Of a stretch of DNA of 64,000 nucleotides, positions 44,562-52,038 are shown one piece after another. The translations under genes and the position numbers were made by a program. Below the pieces are notes generated by a model that was not told the DNA's origin, ran no database searches, and was given only the letters and a program-made list of their open reading frames with translations. This DNA comes from Faecalicatena fissicatena (GTDB lineage Bacteria; Bacillota; Clostridia; Lachnospirales; Lachnospiraceae): NCBI GenBank assembly GCA_001028025.1, contig LDAQ01000079.1, positions 1 to 64,000 of the forward strand. The letters are read 5' to 3'. The stretch's first letter is position 1. The number at the start of each line of letters is the position of its first letter.

Positions 44562-45281
44562 ATGAGTGATCCATATAAAGTACTGGGTGTGTCAGGGGAT
44601 GCATCTGACGAGGAGATTAAAAAAGCATACCGGACAATGAGCAGAAAGTATCATCCCGATGCGAATATCAACAACCCAATGCGTGATGAGGCGGAAGCAA
44701 AGTTCAAAGAAGTGCAGCAGGCTTATCAGCAGATCATGGATGAACGGGAGCATGGATATACCGGAAGCGGAGACAGTTATGGCGGCTACGGCAATACCGG
44801 AAGTTACGGTGGATATGGCGGTTTCGGCGGCTTTGGCGGTTTTGGAGGGTATGGCCCATACTGCCGTCAGGAACAGCGCACGGCGGGGAACAGCGAGACA
44901 GACATTCATATGAAAGCTGCCGCCAACTACATACAGGCAGGGCGTTATGAGGAGGGACTGCATGTCCTGAACGGAATCAACGACAGGAGTGCCCTGTGGT
45001 ATTTTTACAGTGCATCCGCTAATTCGGGCATGGGAAATAATGTCACTGCGCTGGAACATGCAAAAGAGGCCGTCAGACTGGAACCTGAGAACATGCAGTA
45101 TCAGATGATGCTTCAGCGCCTGCAGGGTGGGGGCTCATGGTATCAGCAGAGGCAGAGTTCTTACGGATACCCCGGAATGGGGGGAAGTGACCTCTGTATG
45201 AAGCTTTGTATTGCGAATTTGCTGTGTAACTTGTGCTGCGGAGGAAGCGGACTTTGCTGCGGAGGGGGAAGATATATTTAA
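44562..45281 (+). CDS. J-domain protein with Gly-rich, TPR-like and Cys-rich tail
   Basis: A 239-residue DnaJ-type co-chaperone. Residues 3-65 are the J domain with the HPD tripeptide (RKYHPDAN) that stimulates DnaK. Residues 68-105 are a Gly/Tyr/Phe-rich repeat (GGYGGFGGFGG). Residues 115-195 look like TPR helices (AANYIQAGRYEEGLHVLNGI, ALEHAKEAVRLEPEN). The last 30 residues contain eight Cys (LCMKLCIANLLCNLCC...CC), which is not the standard DnaJ zinc domain. ATG 44562 was taken although GAGGAG is 12 bases away; the frame extends upstream to 44478. Neighbours give no client. Element D begins 11 bases after the stop. Confidence 0.85.
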   Translation: MSDPYKVLGVSGDASDEEIKKAYRTMSRKYHPDANINNPMRDEAEAKFKEVQQAYQQIMDEREHGYTGSGDSYGGYGNTGSYGGYGGFGGFGGFGGYGPYCRQEQRTAGNSETDIHMKAAANYIQAGRYEEGLHVLNGINDRSALWYFYSASANSGMGNNVTALEHAKEAVRLEPENMQYQMMLQRLQGGGSWYQQRQSSYGYPGMGGSDLCMKLCIANLLCNLCCGGSGLCCGGGRYI

Positions 45282-45292
45282 GAGATTTTTGA

Positions 45293-45603
45293 GGGGAGGA
45301 CGCTTACCGAGAGCCGGGACGGGCTGCGTAAAGCACCTGTCCTGTTTATAATTCAGGCGCTGTGCCAAACAGCAGTAAGAGGAAATCCGTAAAATCAGCC
45401 GGGACCGAACGCATTCAGCGCTTAATCTGATGATTAAGCGCCTCAGGCGTTCTGAAAAGTTGCTTCGGTAGCAACTTTTCCCCGGCTGATTTTACGGATT
45501 TCCTCTAACTGCTGCTAGTGCTCGCTGGATGAATTTTAAACAGGACAGGTGCTTTACGCAGCCCGTCCCGGCTCTCGGTAAGCTGGGTTCATCCGCAGGC
45601 GGG
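45293..45603 (+). repeat. Boxed-hairpin element D (large form)
   Basis: 5' box GGGGAGGACGCTT. The arm 45302-45348 (47 bases) is perfectly complementary to 45537-45583. The second stem is CAGCAGTAAGAGG... against ...CCTCTAACTGCTG, 34 bp with a single A-A mismatch at the same place as in element C. The apex has AACGC...GCGTT enclosing GCGCTTAATC/GATTAAGCGC, and GAAAAGTTGCT/AGCAACTTTTC. 3' box AGCTGGGTTCATCCGCAGGCGGG. Differences from element C are paired: GTGAG/CTCAC becomes GAGAG/CTCTC, ACTGTG/CACAGT becomes GCTGCG/CGCAGC, and both apical stems also covary. Confidence 0.88.
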
Positions 45604-45679
45604 AAATTCCTTTATGAGGGGGATCTTCTGGCGGGGCGGCGTATGGGATTGGACTGAGGGGACTTGGATATATATGTTC

Positions 45680-45704
45680 GTCAACGAGGCTGAAGCTCGT
45701 TGAC
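45680..45704 (+). repeat. Small hairpin GTCAACGAG/CTCGTTGAC
   Basis: A perfect 9-bp stem with loop GCTGAAG, followed by TGATTTTTG. Similar to the hairpin at 12795 on the opposite strand (loop ACTAAAG); the two share ACGAG-RCTRAAG-CTCGT. It may be a weak terminator or a REP-like repeat. Confidence 0.5.
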
Positions 45705-45758
45705 TGATTTTTGAATGTGTGTGAATGTCTGTTTATATGGGGGTTCTGAAAATATTTC

Positions 45759-45788
45759 TTGACACATATGATGTTACTGTGATATTAT
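45759..45788 (+). promoter_or_regulatory. Probable promoter of the hydrogenase operon
   Basis: TTGACA (45759-45764) and TATTAT (45783-45788) with an 18-base spacer. Downstream, AACAATT and AATTGTT form a separated inverted repeat (about 45793-45823), a possible redox-regulator site, though it does not match the Rex consensus well. The leader to hydC would be about 260 bases. Confidence 0.6.
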
Positions 45789-45896
45789 CGAAACAATTAT
45801 ATAAAATACGATGAATTGTTTATTGGATTTTGTACAATTTATAACGAACTTATCGTTCCTGATTTTTATGCGTTATACCGGAAGCAGGAGGGAATT

Positions 45897-46031
45897 ATGG
45901 TAAAGTATCAATATCTTCGGAAAAAGTCCGGAAAACGGGACTCAGTTTGTAAAAAACATATAGAGAGACTTTTAGCGGGAGCTGCCAAACAGGCAGCTCC
46001 CGCTTTTACTTTGTATGTTTTTTCACAATAA
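45897..46031 (+). CDS. Possible 44-residue leader peptide of the hydrogenase operon
   Basis: An ATG 4 bases after GGAGGG opens a 44-codon frame (MVKYQYLRKKSGKR...) rich in Lys and Arg. The frame runs straight through the terminator hairpin at 45974 and stops 24 bases before the hydC start. Translation would influence folding of that hairpin, so it could be an attenuation leader. It resembles no family I know and may simply be a chance frame. Confidence 0.3.
   Translation: MVKYQYLRKKSGKRDSVCKKHIERLLAGAAKQAAPAFTLYVFSQ
45974..46009 (+). terminator. Strong terminator in the hydC leader
   Basis: AGCGGGAGCTGCC and GGCAGCTCCCGCT form a perfect 13-bp stem with a 5-base loop, then TTTT. It lies between promoter and hydC, only about 45 bases before the start, so expression of hydCBA needs read-through or antitermination. 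Confidence 0.8.
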
Positions 46032-46055
46032 AAAAGAAAAAGGAGGCACTTATTG

Positions 46056-46568
46056 ATGGGCGATTACACACAGGGGTGCTGTGGATGTGACCACAGTGAA
46101 ACGGCTCTGCTGCAGCGGATCGGGGAGCTGGCTGCGGAGTATAGGGGGAAGGAGGGAAGCCTGATTCAGGTTCTTCATATGGCTCAGGGGCTTTATGGGT
46201 ATCTGCCGCTGGAAGTGCAGGAGGTTATAGCGGACAGTCTGGACCTTCCGCTGGCTGAGGTGTCGGGAGTTGTTACGTTTTACTCGTTTTTTGCTACCCA
46301 GCCAAGGGGGAAACATACGATACGTGTCTGTCTTGGTACGGCCTGCTATGTGCGGGGTGGGAAAAAGATTGTGGAGCGGTTGAAGAAGATTCTGGATGTG
46401 GAGATTGGAGAGACGACTAAGGATCGAAAATTCACTTTTGAGGTGGCACGCTGCATCGGTTCCTGCGGTCTGGCTCCGGCCATGTCCATAGACGATCAGG
46501 TGTATAAACAGGTGAACCCTGACAAACTGGAACAGATTCTGCAGCGCTATTATGAGGAGGAGGAGTAA
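46056..46568 (+). CDS. hydC: NuoE-like hydrogenase subunit HydC
   Basis: A 170-residue thioredoxin-fold [2Fe-2S] protein, the NuoE/HydC subunit of NAD-linked hydrogenases. The cluster ligands are C92, C97, C133 and C137 (VCLGTACY and RCIGSCG). The N-terminus has an extra CCGC. It passes electrons between the flavin subunit HydB and HydA in the cytoplasm. The ATG is 8 bases after AAGGAGG. It is the first gene of hydC-hydB-hydA, with hydB starting 4 bases after its stop. Third positions are enriched in G/T (37 of 50 codons from 46200). Confidence 0.92.
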   Translation: MGDYTQGCCGCDHSETALLQRIGELAAEYRGKEGSLIQVLHMAQGLYGYLPLEVQEVIADSLDLPLAEVSGVVTFYSFFATQPRGKHTIRVCLGTACYVRGGKKIVERLKKILDVEIGETTKDRKFTFEVARCIGSCGLAPAMSIDDQVYKQVNPDKLEQILQRYYEEEE

Positions 46569-46572
46569 GATT

Positions 46573-49500
46573 ATGGCGGGAATAAATGAAATATCCAGGG
46601 AGAAACGGCTGGTTAGAGACCAGATGGATCTCCGCGTGATCAAGGGGGATTACCTGGCGCGGCGGAGAAAGTACAGACGCCAGGTGCTGGTATGCGGGGG
46701 CGCAGGCTGTATATCCTCCCATTGCCAGGAAGTGAAAGACGCACTGTACGAGTCGCTGGCGAATTATCAGCTGGAGGATGAGGTGGAGGTTCTGGTCACC
46801 GGATGCATGGGGACCTGCTCACTGGGGCCGGTAATCCTGGTTGAGCCTGACGGGGTTTTTTACACACAAATGGAACCGGAAAAGGTGGACCATATCGTGT
46901 TCAGTCATTTGATGAATGACGAGATCTGTGAGGAATATACATACTTTGACGATGACATGGGCATCCATGTGCCGCTGATGAAAGATATCGGATTCTTTGA
47001 GGGACAGATCCGCATCGCCCTGAGAAACTGCGGGCGCATGGAGTTCTCTTCTCTGGAAGCTTATATCGCAAGAGATGGTTATGGAGCGATTGCGAAAGTA
47101 TTGGGCGGCATGAGCCAGGAGGACGTGGTTGCTGTTATAAAAAATTCCGGGCTGCGGGGCCGCGGCGGCGCTGGTTTTCCTACTGGGGTGAAGTGGGAAG
47201 CCGGGAGGAAAGCCCAGTCACCGGACGGGCGCAAGTTCATGGTCTGCAATGCTGATGAAGGCGATCCAGGAGCATTTATGGACCGCAGTCTTCTGGAGGG
47301 GGATCCCCATAGCATTATAGAAGGCATGATGCTGGGTGGTTATGCCATGGGTGCATCCAGGGGCTATATCTATGTCAGGGCGGAATATCCCATTGCGGTA
47401 GAGAGACTTGGAAATGCGATCGACCAGGCAAGGGCAGCCGGTATACTGGGAAAGAACATCATGGGCAGCGGCTTTGATTTTGATGTGGAGATCCGTATTG
47501 GGGCCGGAGCGTTTGTGTGCGGCGAGGAAACTTCTCTGCTGGCTTCCATAGAGGGAAGAAGAGGCGAGCCCAGGCAGAAGCCGCCGTTCCCGTTTGAGAA
47601 AGGATTGTTTGAATGTCCCACTATTATCAACAATGTGGAGACTCTGGCCAATGTGGCTCCTATTATTCTGAACGGTTCCGAGTGGTACCGCAAGATCGGT
47701 ACGGCAGGCAGTGCCGGGACTAAGGTATTTGCTCTGGCCGGGGATATCGTGAATGCCGGTATCATCGAAGTGCCCATGGGTACAGTTCTGGGTGATATTA
47801 TTTATAAGATCGGCGGAGGTATCATTGGAGGCAAACGATTTAAGGCTATTCAGTCCGGCGGACCTTCCGGCGGCTGTCTCACCAGGGCACACCTGAATAC
47901 CCGGGTAGATTATGACTCACTGGCGGAGCTTGGAGCTATCATGGGATCCGGCGGCCTGGTGGTCATGAATGAGGATACCTGCATGGTGGATACGGCGCGG
48001 TATTTCATGGACTTTATCTGTGATGAATCCTGCGGCAAATGTCTCCCCTGCCGTAACGGCACCCGTCGGATGCTGGAGCTTCTGGAGGGAATTACGGAAG
48101 GAAAGGGACGGCCGGAAGACCTGGATCTTCTGGAGGAACTGGCGGAGACAATCAAGCAGACTGCTATGTGTGGTTTGGGACAGACAGCGCCCAATCCGGT
48201 TCTTTCCACTTTAAAATATTTCCGTGGGGAATATGAATCCCACATCTATGATAAATACTGTCCGGCAGGTGTCTGCGCGGAACTTCAGACCTCTCCGTGC
48301 CGCAATGCGTGTCCGGCAAATGTTTATATACCAGGCTACTTATCTCTTCTGGCCGCAGGGCGGATCGATGATGCATACCGCCTGATCCGGCAGGATAACC
48401 CATTCCCGGCAGTGTGCGGGCGTGTCTGTACACATCCCTGTGAGGATCACTGCCGAAGGGCACAGGTGGATGAGCCGGTGTCTATCTGCTCGATAAAAAG
48501 GTTTATCGGGGATTATGCGCTCCGGGATGACTATACCATCCCCACAGTAGAGCCGCTGCCGTCTACCGGAAAGAAGATTTCGGTCATCGGCGCCGGCCCA
48601 TCGGGGCTGACCTGTGCTTACTATCTGGCAAACCTGGGCCATGAGGTACATATTTATGAAGCGGAATCTGTGGCCGGCGGCGTGCTGTACTGGGGAATCC
48701 CGGAATACCGGCTGCCAAAGAAGGTTCTTGAGAAGGAGATCCACGCTATCGAAAAGAGCGGTGTCCATATCCATCTAAGCACCAGTATAGGGAAGGATCT
48801 GAGCCTTGAGGATATGCGCAGCCAGTCGGATGCCATCTACATTGCAGCAGGCACCCAGAGCTCCCGTCTGCTGGATATTCCGGGAGAGGATCTGGAAGGC
48901 GTGGAAAGCGGCCTTGGTTTCCTGAAACGGATTGGTTTGAATAAAGATCTGTCTGTGCCGGACCGTCTTGTTGTCATCGGCGGGGGCAGTACGGCTATCG
49001 ATGTTGCAAGAACTGCTGTCCGCCTTGGCTCAAGCCAGGTTACAGTCATCTACCGCAGGGCTGAGCAGGAGATGCCTGCAGGAAAGGAAGAGGTAGAAGA
49101 GGCACGGGAAGAAGGGATAGAGGTTATCTCAATGGCGTCCCCGGTTGAATTTAAGGGTGAGGGAGGAAAAGTGACGGGGATACATCTGATTCGGCGTTAT
49201 AAAGCGGAGTTTGGTTCCGATGGGCGCAGATTGACCAAGCAGATGTCAGGTTCGGACTTTACCCTCGACTGTGACGGCATTGTTACCGCGATCAACCAGG
49301 ATGTAGATCACAAGGTTTATAAAACAACAAATGTAGGTCTGGATAAGACCGGCAAACTGGAGATTAACAGATTTACCAGACAGACTGCGGAAGAGGGCAT
49401 ATTCGCTGGTGGAGATGTCAGTCCGTGGGGCAAGAACGTGGTGATACAGGCAATTGCCGATGGCAAACATGCGGCTGTGAAGATCGACCAGTACCTGGGA

Positions 49501-49701
49501 GGAAGCGGGGAATTAAATAAGGGACAGCAGTTCGACATCCCGGAGATTGAACTGGAAGTAAATGAACCCCATGACCGCTATCCAACCAGATGCCTGAAGC
49601 CGGAAGACCGGGCCGATAATTTCCGGGAAGTAAACTGTGGATATCACAAGCTGGACGCGATGGCGGAATCCCTGCGCTGCCTGCATTGCGACAGGCGATA
49701 G
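46573..49701 (+). CDS. hydB: NuoF-like flavin subunit HydB fused to a GltD-like NAD(P)H oxidoreductase
   Basis: A 1042-residue fusion. Residues 35-110 are a [2Fe-2S] thioredoxin-like domain (CGGAGC, GCMGTC). Residues 150-480 are the NuoF FMN/NADH module (RGRGGAGFPTG at 195-205, NADEGDPGAF near 226) with an SLBB segment. C487, C490, C493 and C533 bind a [4Fe-4S] cluster. From about 575 a second enzyme begins: a Fer4_20 domain with two Cys clusters (576-632), then a GltD-like FAD/NAD(P) domain with GAGPSG at 673-678 and GGGSTAID near 800. The extra module suggests coupling of NADH, NADPH and ferredoxin pools (a bifurcating or transhydrogenase-like role). Start ATG 46573 follows GGAGGAG inside the end of hydC. 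Confidence 0.9.
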   Translation: MAGINEISREKRLVRDQMDLRVIKGDYLARRRKYRRQVLVCGGAGCISSHCQEVKDALYESLANYQLEDEVEVLVTGCMGTCSLGPVILVEPDGVFYTQMEPEKVDHIVFSHLMNDEICEEYTYFDDDMGIHVPLMKDIGFFEGQIRIALRNCGRMEFSSLEAYIARDGYGAIAKVLGGMSQEDVVAVIKNSGLRGRGGAGFPTGVKWEAGRKAQSPDGRKFMVCNADEGDPGAFMDRSLLEGDPHSIIEGMMLGGYAMGASRGYIYVRAEYPIAVERLGNAIDQARAAGILGKNIMGSGFDFDVEIRIGAGAFVCGEETSLLASIEGRRGEPRQKPPFPFEKGLFECPTIINNVETLANVAPIILNGSEWYRKIGTAGSAGTKVFALAGDIVNAGIIEVPMGTVLGDIIYKIGGGIIGGKRFKAIQSGGPSGGCLTRAHLNTRVDYDSLAELGAIMGSGGLVVMNEDTCMVDTARYFMDFICDESCGKCLPCRNGTRRMLELLEGITEGKGRPEDLDLLEELAETIKQTAMCGLGQTAPNPVLSTLKYFRGEYESHIYDKYCPAGVCAELQTSPCRNACPANVYIPGYLSLLAAGRIDDAYRLIRQDNPFPAVCGRVCTHPCEDHCRRAQVDEPVSICSIKRFIGDYALRDDYTIPTVEPLPSTGKKISVIGAGPSGLTCAYYLANLGHEVHIYEAESVAGGVLYWGIPEYRLPKKVLEKEIHAIEKSGVHIHLSTSIGKDLSLEDMRSQSDAIYIAAGTQSSRLLDIPGEDLEGVESGLGFLKRIGLNKDLSVPDRLVVIGGGSTAIDVARTAVRLGSSQVTVIYRRAEQEMPAGKEEVEEAREEGIEVISMASPVEFKGEGGKVTGIHLIRRYKAEFGSDGRRLTKQMSGSDFTLDCDGIVTAINQDVDHKVYKTTNVGLDKTGKLEINRFTRQTAEEGIFAGGDVSPWGKNVVIQAIADGKHAAVKIDQYLGGSGELNKGQQFDIPEIELEVNEPHDRYPTRCLKPEDRADNFREVNCGYHKLDAMAESLRCLHCDRR

Positions 49702-49741
49702 CAGCGGAAACCCTTAACAAGACAGAGACCAGGAGGTTATT

Positions 49742-51523
49742 ATGATACATTTAACAATAAATGGAAAGCCGGTGGAGGTATTGGAAGGCTCCACCATTAT
49801 GGAAGCGGCAGAGGCTTCCGGTATCCGTGTGCCCAGCCTGTGCCATATGAAACATGTCCACCAGTACGGCTCCTGCCGGATCTGCGTGGTAGAAGTGGAA
49901 GGAATGAAGAACCTGCAGGCATCCTGCATGGTAAAGGTTCGGGAGGGAATGAAGGTGAAGACCCATTCCCCCAAGGTTCTGGAAGCCAGGAAAGTCCTGT
50001 ATGAACTGCTGCTGTCCAATCATTCCCGGGACTGCTTAAATTGCAGCCGCAACCTGAGCTGTGAGCTGCAGGCCCTCGGAAATGAGCTGGATGTGACCGA
50101 AAGCCGTTTTGAGGGCGTTGTGTCTGAAGGGCATGTGGATATCTCGCCGTCCATCACCCGTGATACCAGCAAATGCATTTTGTGCCGCCGCTGCGTCACT
50201 GCCTGCGCAGAGATCCAGAAGGTAGGCGCGATCCAGGCACAGAACCGGGGCTTTGATACTATGGTCAGCCCGGCTATGGGGCTGCCGCTGAACTCAACAT
50301 CCTGTGCCATGTGCGGCCAGTGTACCATCGTCTGTCCCACCGGGGCGCTTAAGGAAACCGATGGCCTGACGCCGGTATGGAAAGCTCTGGCTGATCCCGA
50401 AAAGCGGGTAGTAGTCCAGGTGGCTCCCGCTGTGCGTGCGGCACTGGGGGAGGAATTCGGGCTGCCCTGCGGAACTCCTGTGACAGGAAAGATCGCAGCT
50501 GCACTGGGGGATATCGGGTTTGATGATGTATTCGATACCCTGTTCTCCGCGGATCTTACGATCCTGGAAGAAGGCACAGAACTGCTTGGACGCCTGAACG
50601 CTGCCCTGACGGGCGAAGAGGCTGCGCTTCCGATGATTACGAGCTGCTCTCCGGGATGGATCAAGCATGTGGAGCACCAGTTTCCGGAGGCACTGGGGCA
50701 TCTGTCCACCTGCAAAAGCCCTCACACCATGATGGGCGCTTTAGTGAAGACCTTCTATGCAGAGAAGACGGGCACGCGGCCGGAAGATATGTTTGTCGTT
50801 TCCATTATGCCCTGTACGGCGAAAAAATATGAGATCCAGCGGCCGGAGATGGAAGTGGACGGCATCCGCGATGTAGATGCGGTGCTGACCACCCGGGAAC
50901 TGGCACGGATGATCAGGAAGTCCGGCATTGACTTCGTGAAGCTGCCGGATGAAGCGTTTGATGCTCCTATGGGGCTGGGGACCGGCGCGGCAGATATCTT
51001 CGGCGTGACCGGAGGCGTTATGGAAGCCGCCCTGCGTACAGTCTATGAAGTAGTAACGGGGGAGGAACTGCCCTTTGAAAAATTGCATGTGACACCAATT
51101 ATTGGGCTTGGACAGGTGAAGACAGCGGAGATCGCCATCGGGGAAACACTGCCGGAGTACACCCATCTGAAAGGTGTAACGGTGAAGATTGCCGTAACCA
51201 GCGGTCTTGCCGGGGCTTCTAAGCTGATGCAGGAAGTTGCAGACGGTACATCGCCCTATCATTTTATCGAAGTAATGGGATGTCCCGGTGGCTGCATCAA
51301 CGGCGGCGGACAGCCGCGCTGCAGCGAGGAAGGGTACCGTGAAAAGCGGACACAGGCACTGTACAGCGAGGATGAGCGCAAGGTGCTCCGCAAGTCCCAT
51401 GAAAATCCGGATCTGATGAAACTGTATGATGAATATCTGGGGGATCCGAATGGACATAAGGCACATCATCTGCTGCATACTCATTATGTACCGAGGGGAA
51501 AATATAATCAGCTGGCAGAGTGA
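49742..51523 (+). CDS. hydA: [FeFe]-hydrogenase catalytic subunit HydA
   Basis: A 593-residue M3-type [FeFe] hydrogenase, reversible H2 production in the cytoplasm. Residues 1-75 are a [2Fe-2S] domain (C34, C45, C48, C62). HSRDCLNC...C (94-107) is the His/Cys [4Fe-4S] site, and two ferredoxin-like clusters follow (145-155, 188-198). The H-cluster motifs are TSCSPGW at 300-306, MPCTAKKYE from 356 and EVMGCPGGCINGGGQP near 510. The first motif has Ser where canonical TSCCPGW has its second Cys. The C-terminal small-subunit-like region (LYDEYLGDPNGHKAHHLLHTHY) is complete. Third gene of hydCBA. Confidence 0.95.
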   Translation: MIHLTINGKPVEVLEGSTIMEAAEASGIRVPSLCHMKHVHQYGSCRICVVEVEGMKNLQASCMVKVREGMKVKTHSPKVLEARKVLYELLLSNHSRDCLNCSRNLSCELQALGNELDVTESRFEGVVSEGHVDISPSITRDTSKCILCRRCVTACAEIQKVGAIQAQNRGFDTMVSPAMGLPLNSTSCAMCGQCTIVCPTGALKETDGLTPVWKALADPEKRVVVQVAPAVRAALGEEFGLPCGTPVTGKIAAALGDIGFDDVFDTLFSADLTILEEGTELLGRLNAALTGEEAALPMITSCSPGWIKHVEHQFPEALGHLSTCKSPHTMMGALVKTFYAEKTGTRPEDMFVVSIMPCTAKKYEIQRPEMEVDGIRDVDAVLTTRELARMIRKSGIDFVKLPDEAFDAPMGLGTGAADIFGVTGGVMEAALRTVYEVVTGEELPFEKLHVTPIIGLGQVKTAEIAIGETLPEYTHLKGVTVKIAVTSGLAGASKLMQEVADGTSPYHFIEVMGCPGGCINGGGQPRCSEEGYREKRTQALYSEDERKVLRKSHENPDLMKLYDEYLGDPNGHKAHHLLHTHYVPRGKYNQLAE

Positions 51524-51607
51524 GCCGGTTCCAAAAGACAGGGTAGTACAGATATGCCCCAATAGGGCAGTATATTCAAATATGAAGGAATATGAGCCAG
51601 CCTAAAA

Positions 51608-51660
51608 CAGCGGTGCATCGCTCCTTCCCGGAAAAGGGATATTGAGTGATGCACCGCTGC
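51608..51660. terminator. Bidirectional terminator hairpin after hydA
   Basis: CAGCGGTGCATCGCTC pairs with GAGTGATGCACCGCTG with one mismatch. It lies between the convergent hydA and the minus-strand HMA gene. Confidence 0.75.
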
Positions 51661-51703
51661 AGCGTGTTAAGAAGATTGTACAAATTCTGACGGCCTGCCA
51701 AAA

Positions 51704-51925
51704 TCATCGGTTGGGACAATTCTTACAGTAAAATGGCTTCGCAAGAATTTTTTGAATCTGGCTGTCAATCTCGGCTTCTTTATCATCGTCCATATTGACA
51801 GTTAGCTTCTTTAATTTAAATGAAACCATCGCCGATGTTACGCCTGTGAGAGAATTAACATGTGCTTCCGTTACTTGGGCACAATGTGTACAGGTTACAT
51901 TTTCTAAGGCATATATTTTTTTCAT
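51704..51925 (-). CDS. Mini heavy-metal-associated (HMA) domain protein, copy 1
   Basis: A 73-residue cytoplasmic protein with a CopZ/HMA-like ferredoxin fold. The metal-site loop is VTCTHCAQ (C11, C14), and the last residues add a second CxxC (FYCKNCPNR). Typical CopZ and HMA proteins lack this C-terminal pair. The ATG follows GAGGAGGG. It is paralogous to the next gene upstream (52039) with about two thirds identity, and the two are separated by about 110 bases. Which metal it binds is not clear; MxCxxC of Cu(I) chaperones is replaced by VTCTHC. Confidence 0.8.
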   Translation of the reverse strand: MKKIYALENVTCTHCAQVTEAHVNSLTGVTSAMVSFKLKKLTVNMDDDKEAEIDSQIQKILAKPFYCKNCPNR

Positions 51926-52038
51926 TCTTTCCCTCCTCTAAAAATTGGATGACTTTCGGCTAATGGCACTATGTAAAGACAGCGATATGCTGCCGTGTCT
52001 TCTGCCGGATTGTACAAAATTCCGATAGCCTGCCCGAA

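Noticed and set aside
45293..45603. Element D as a simple Rho-independent terminator of the J-domain gene
   Set aside because: It is about 310 bases long, has no T tract, and its homologue at 30092 preserves the full architecture by compensatory changes.
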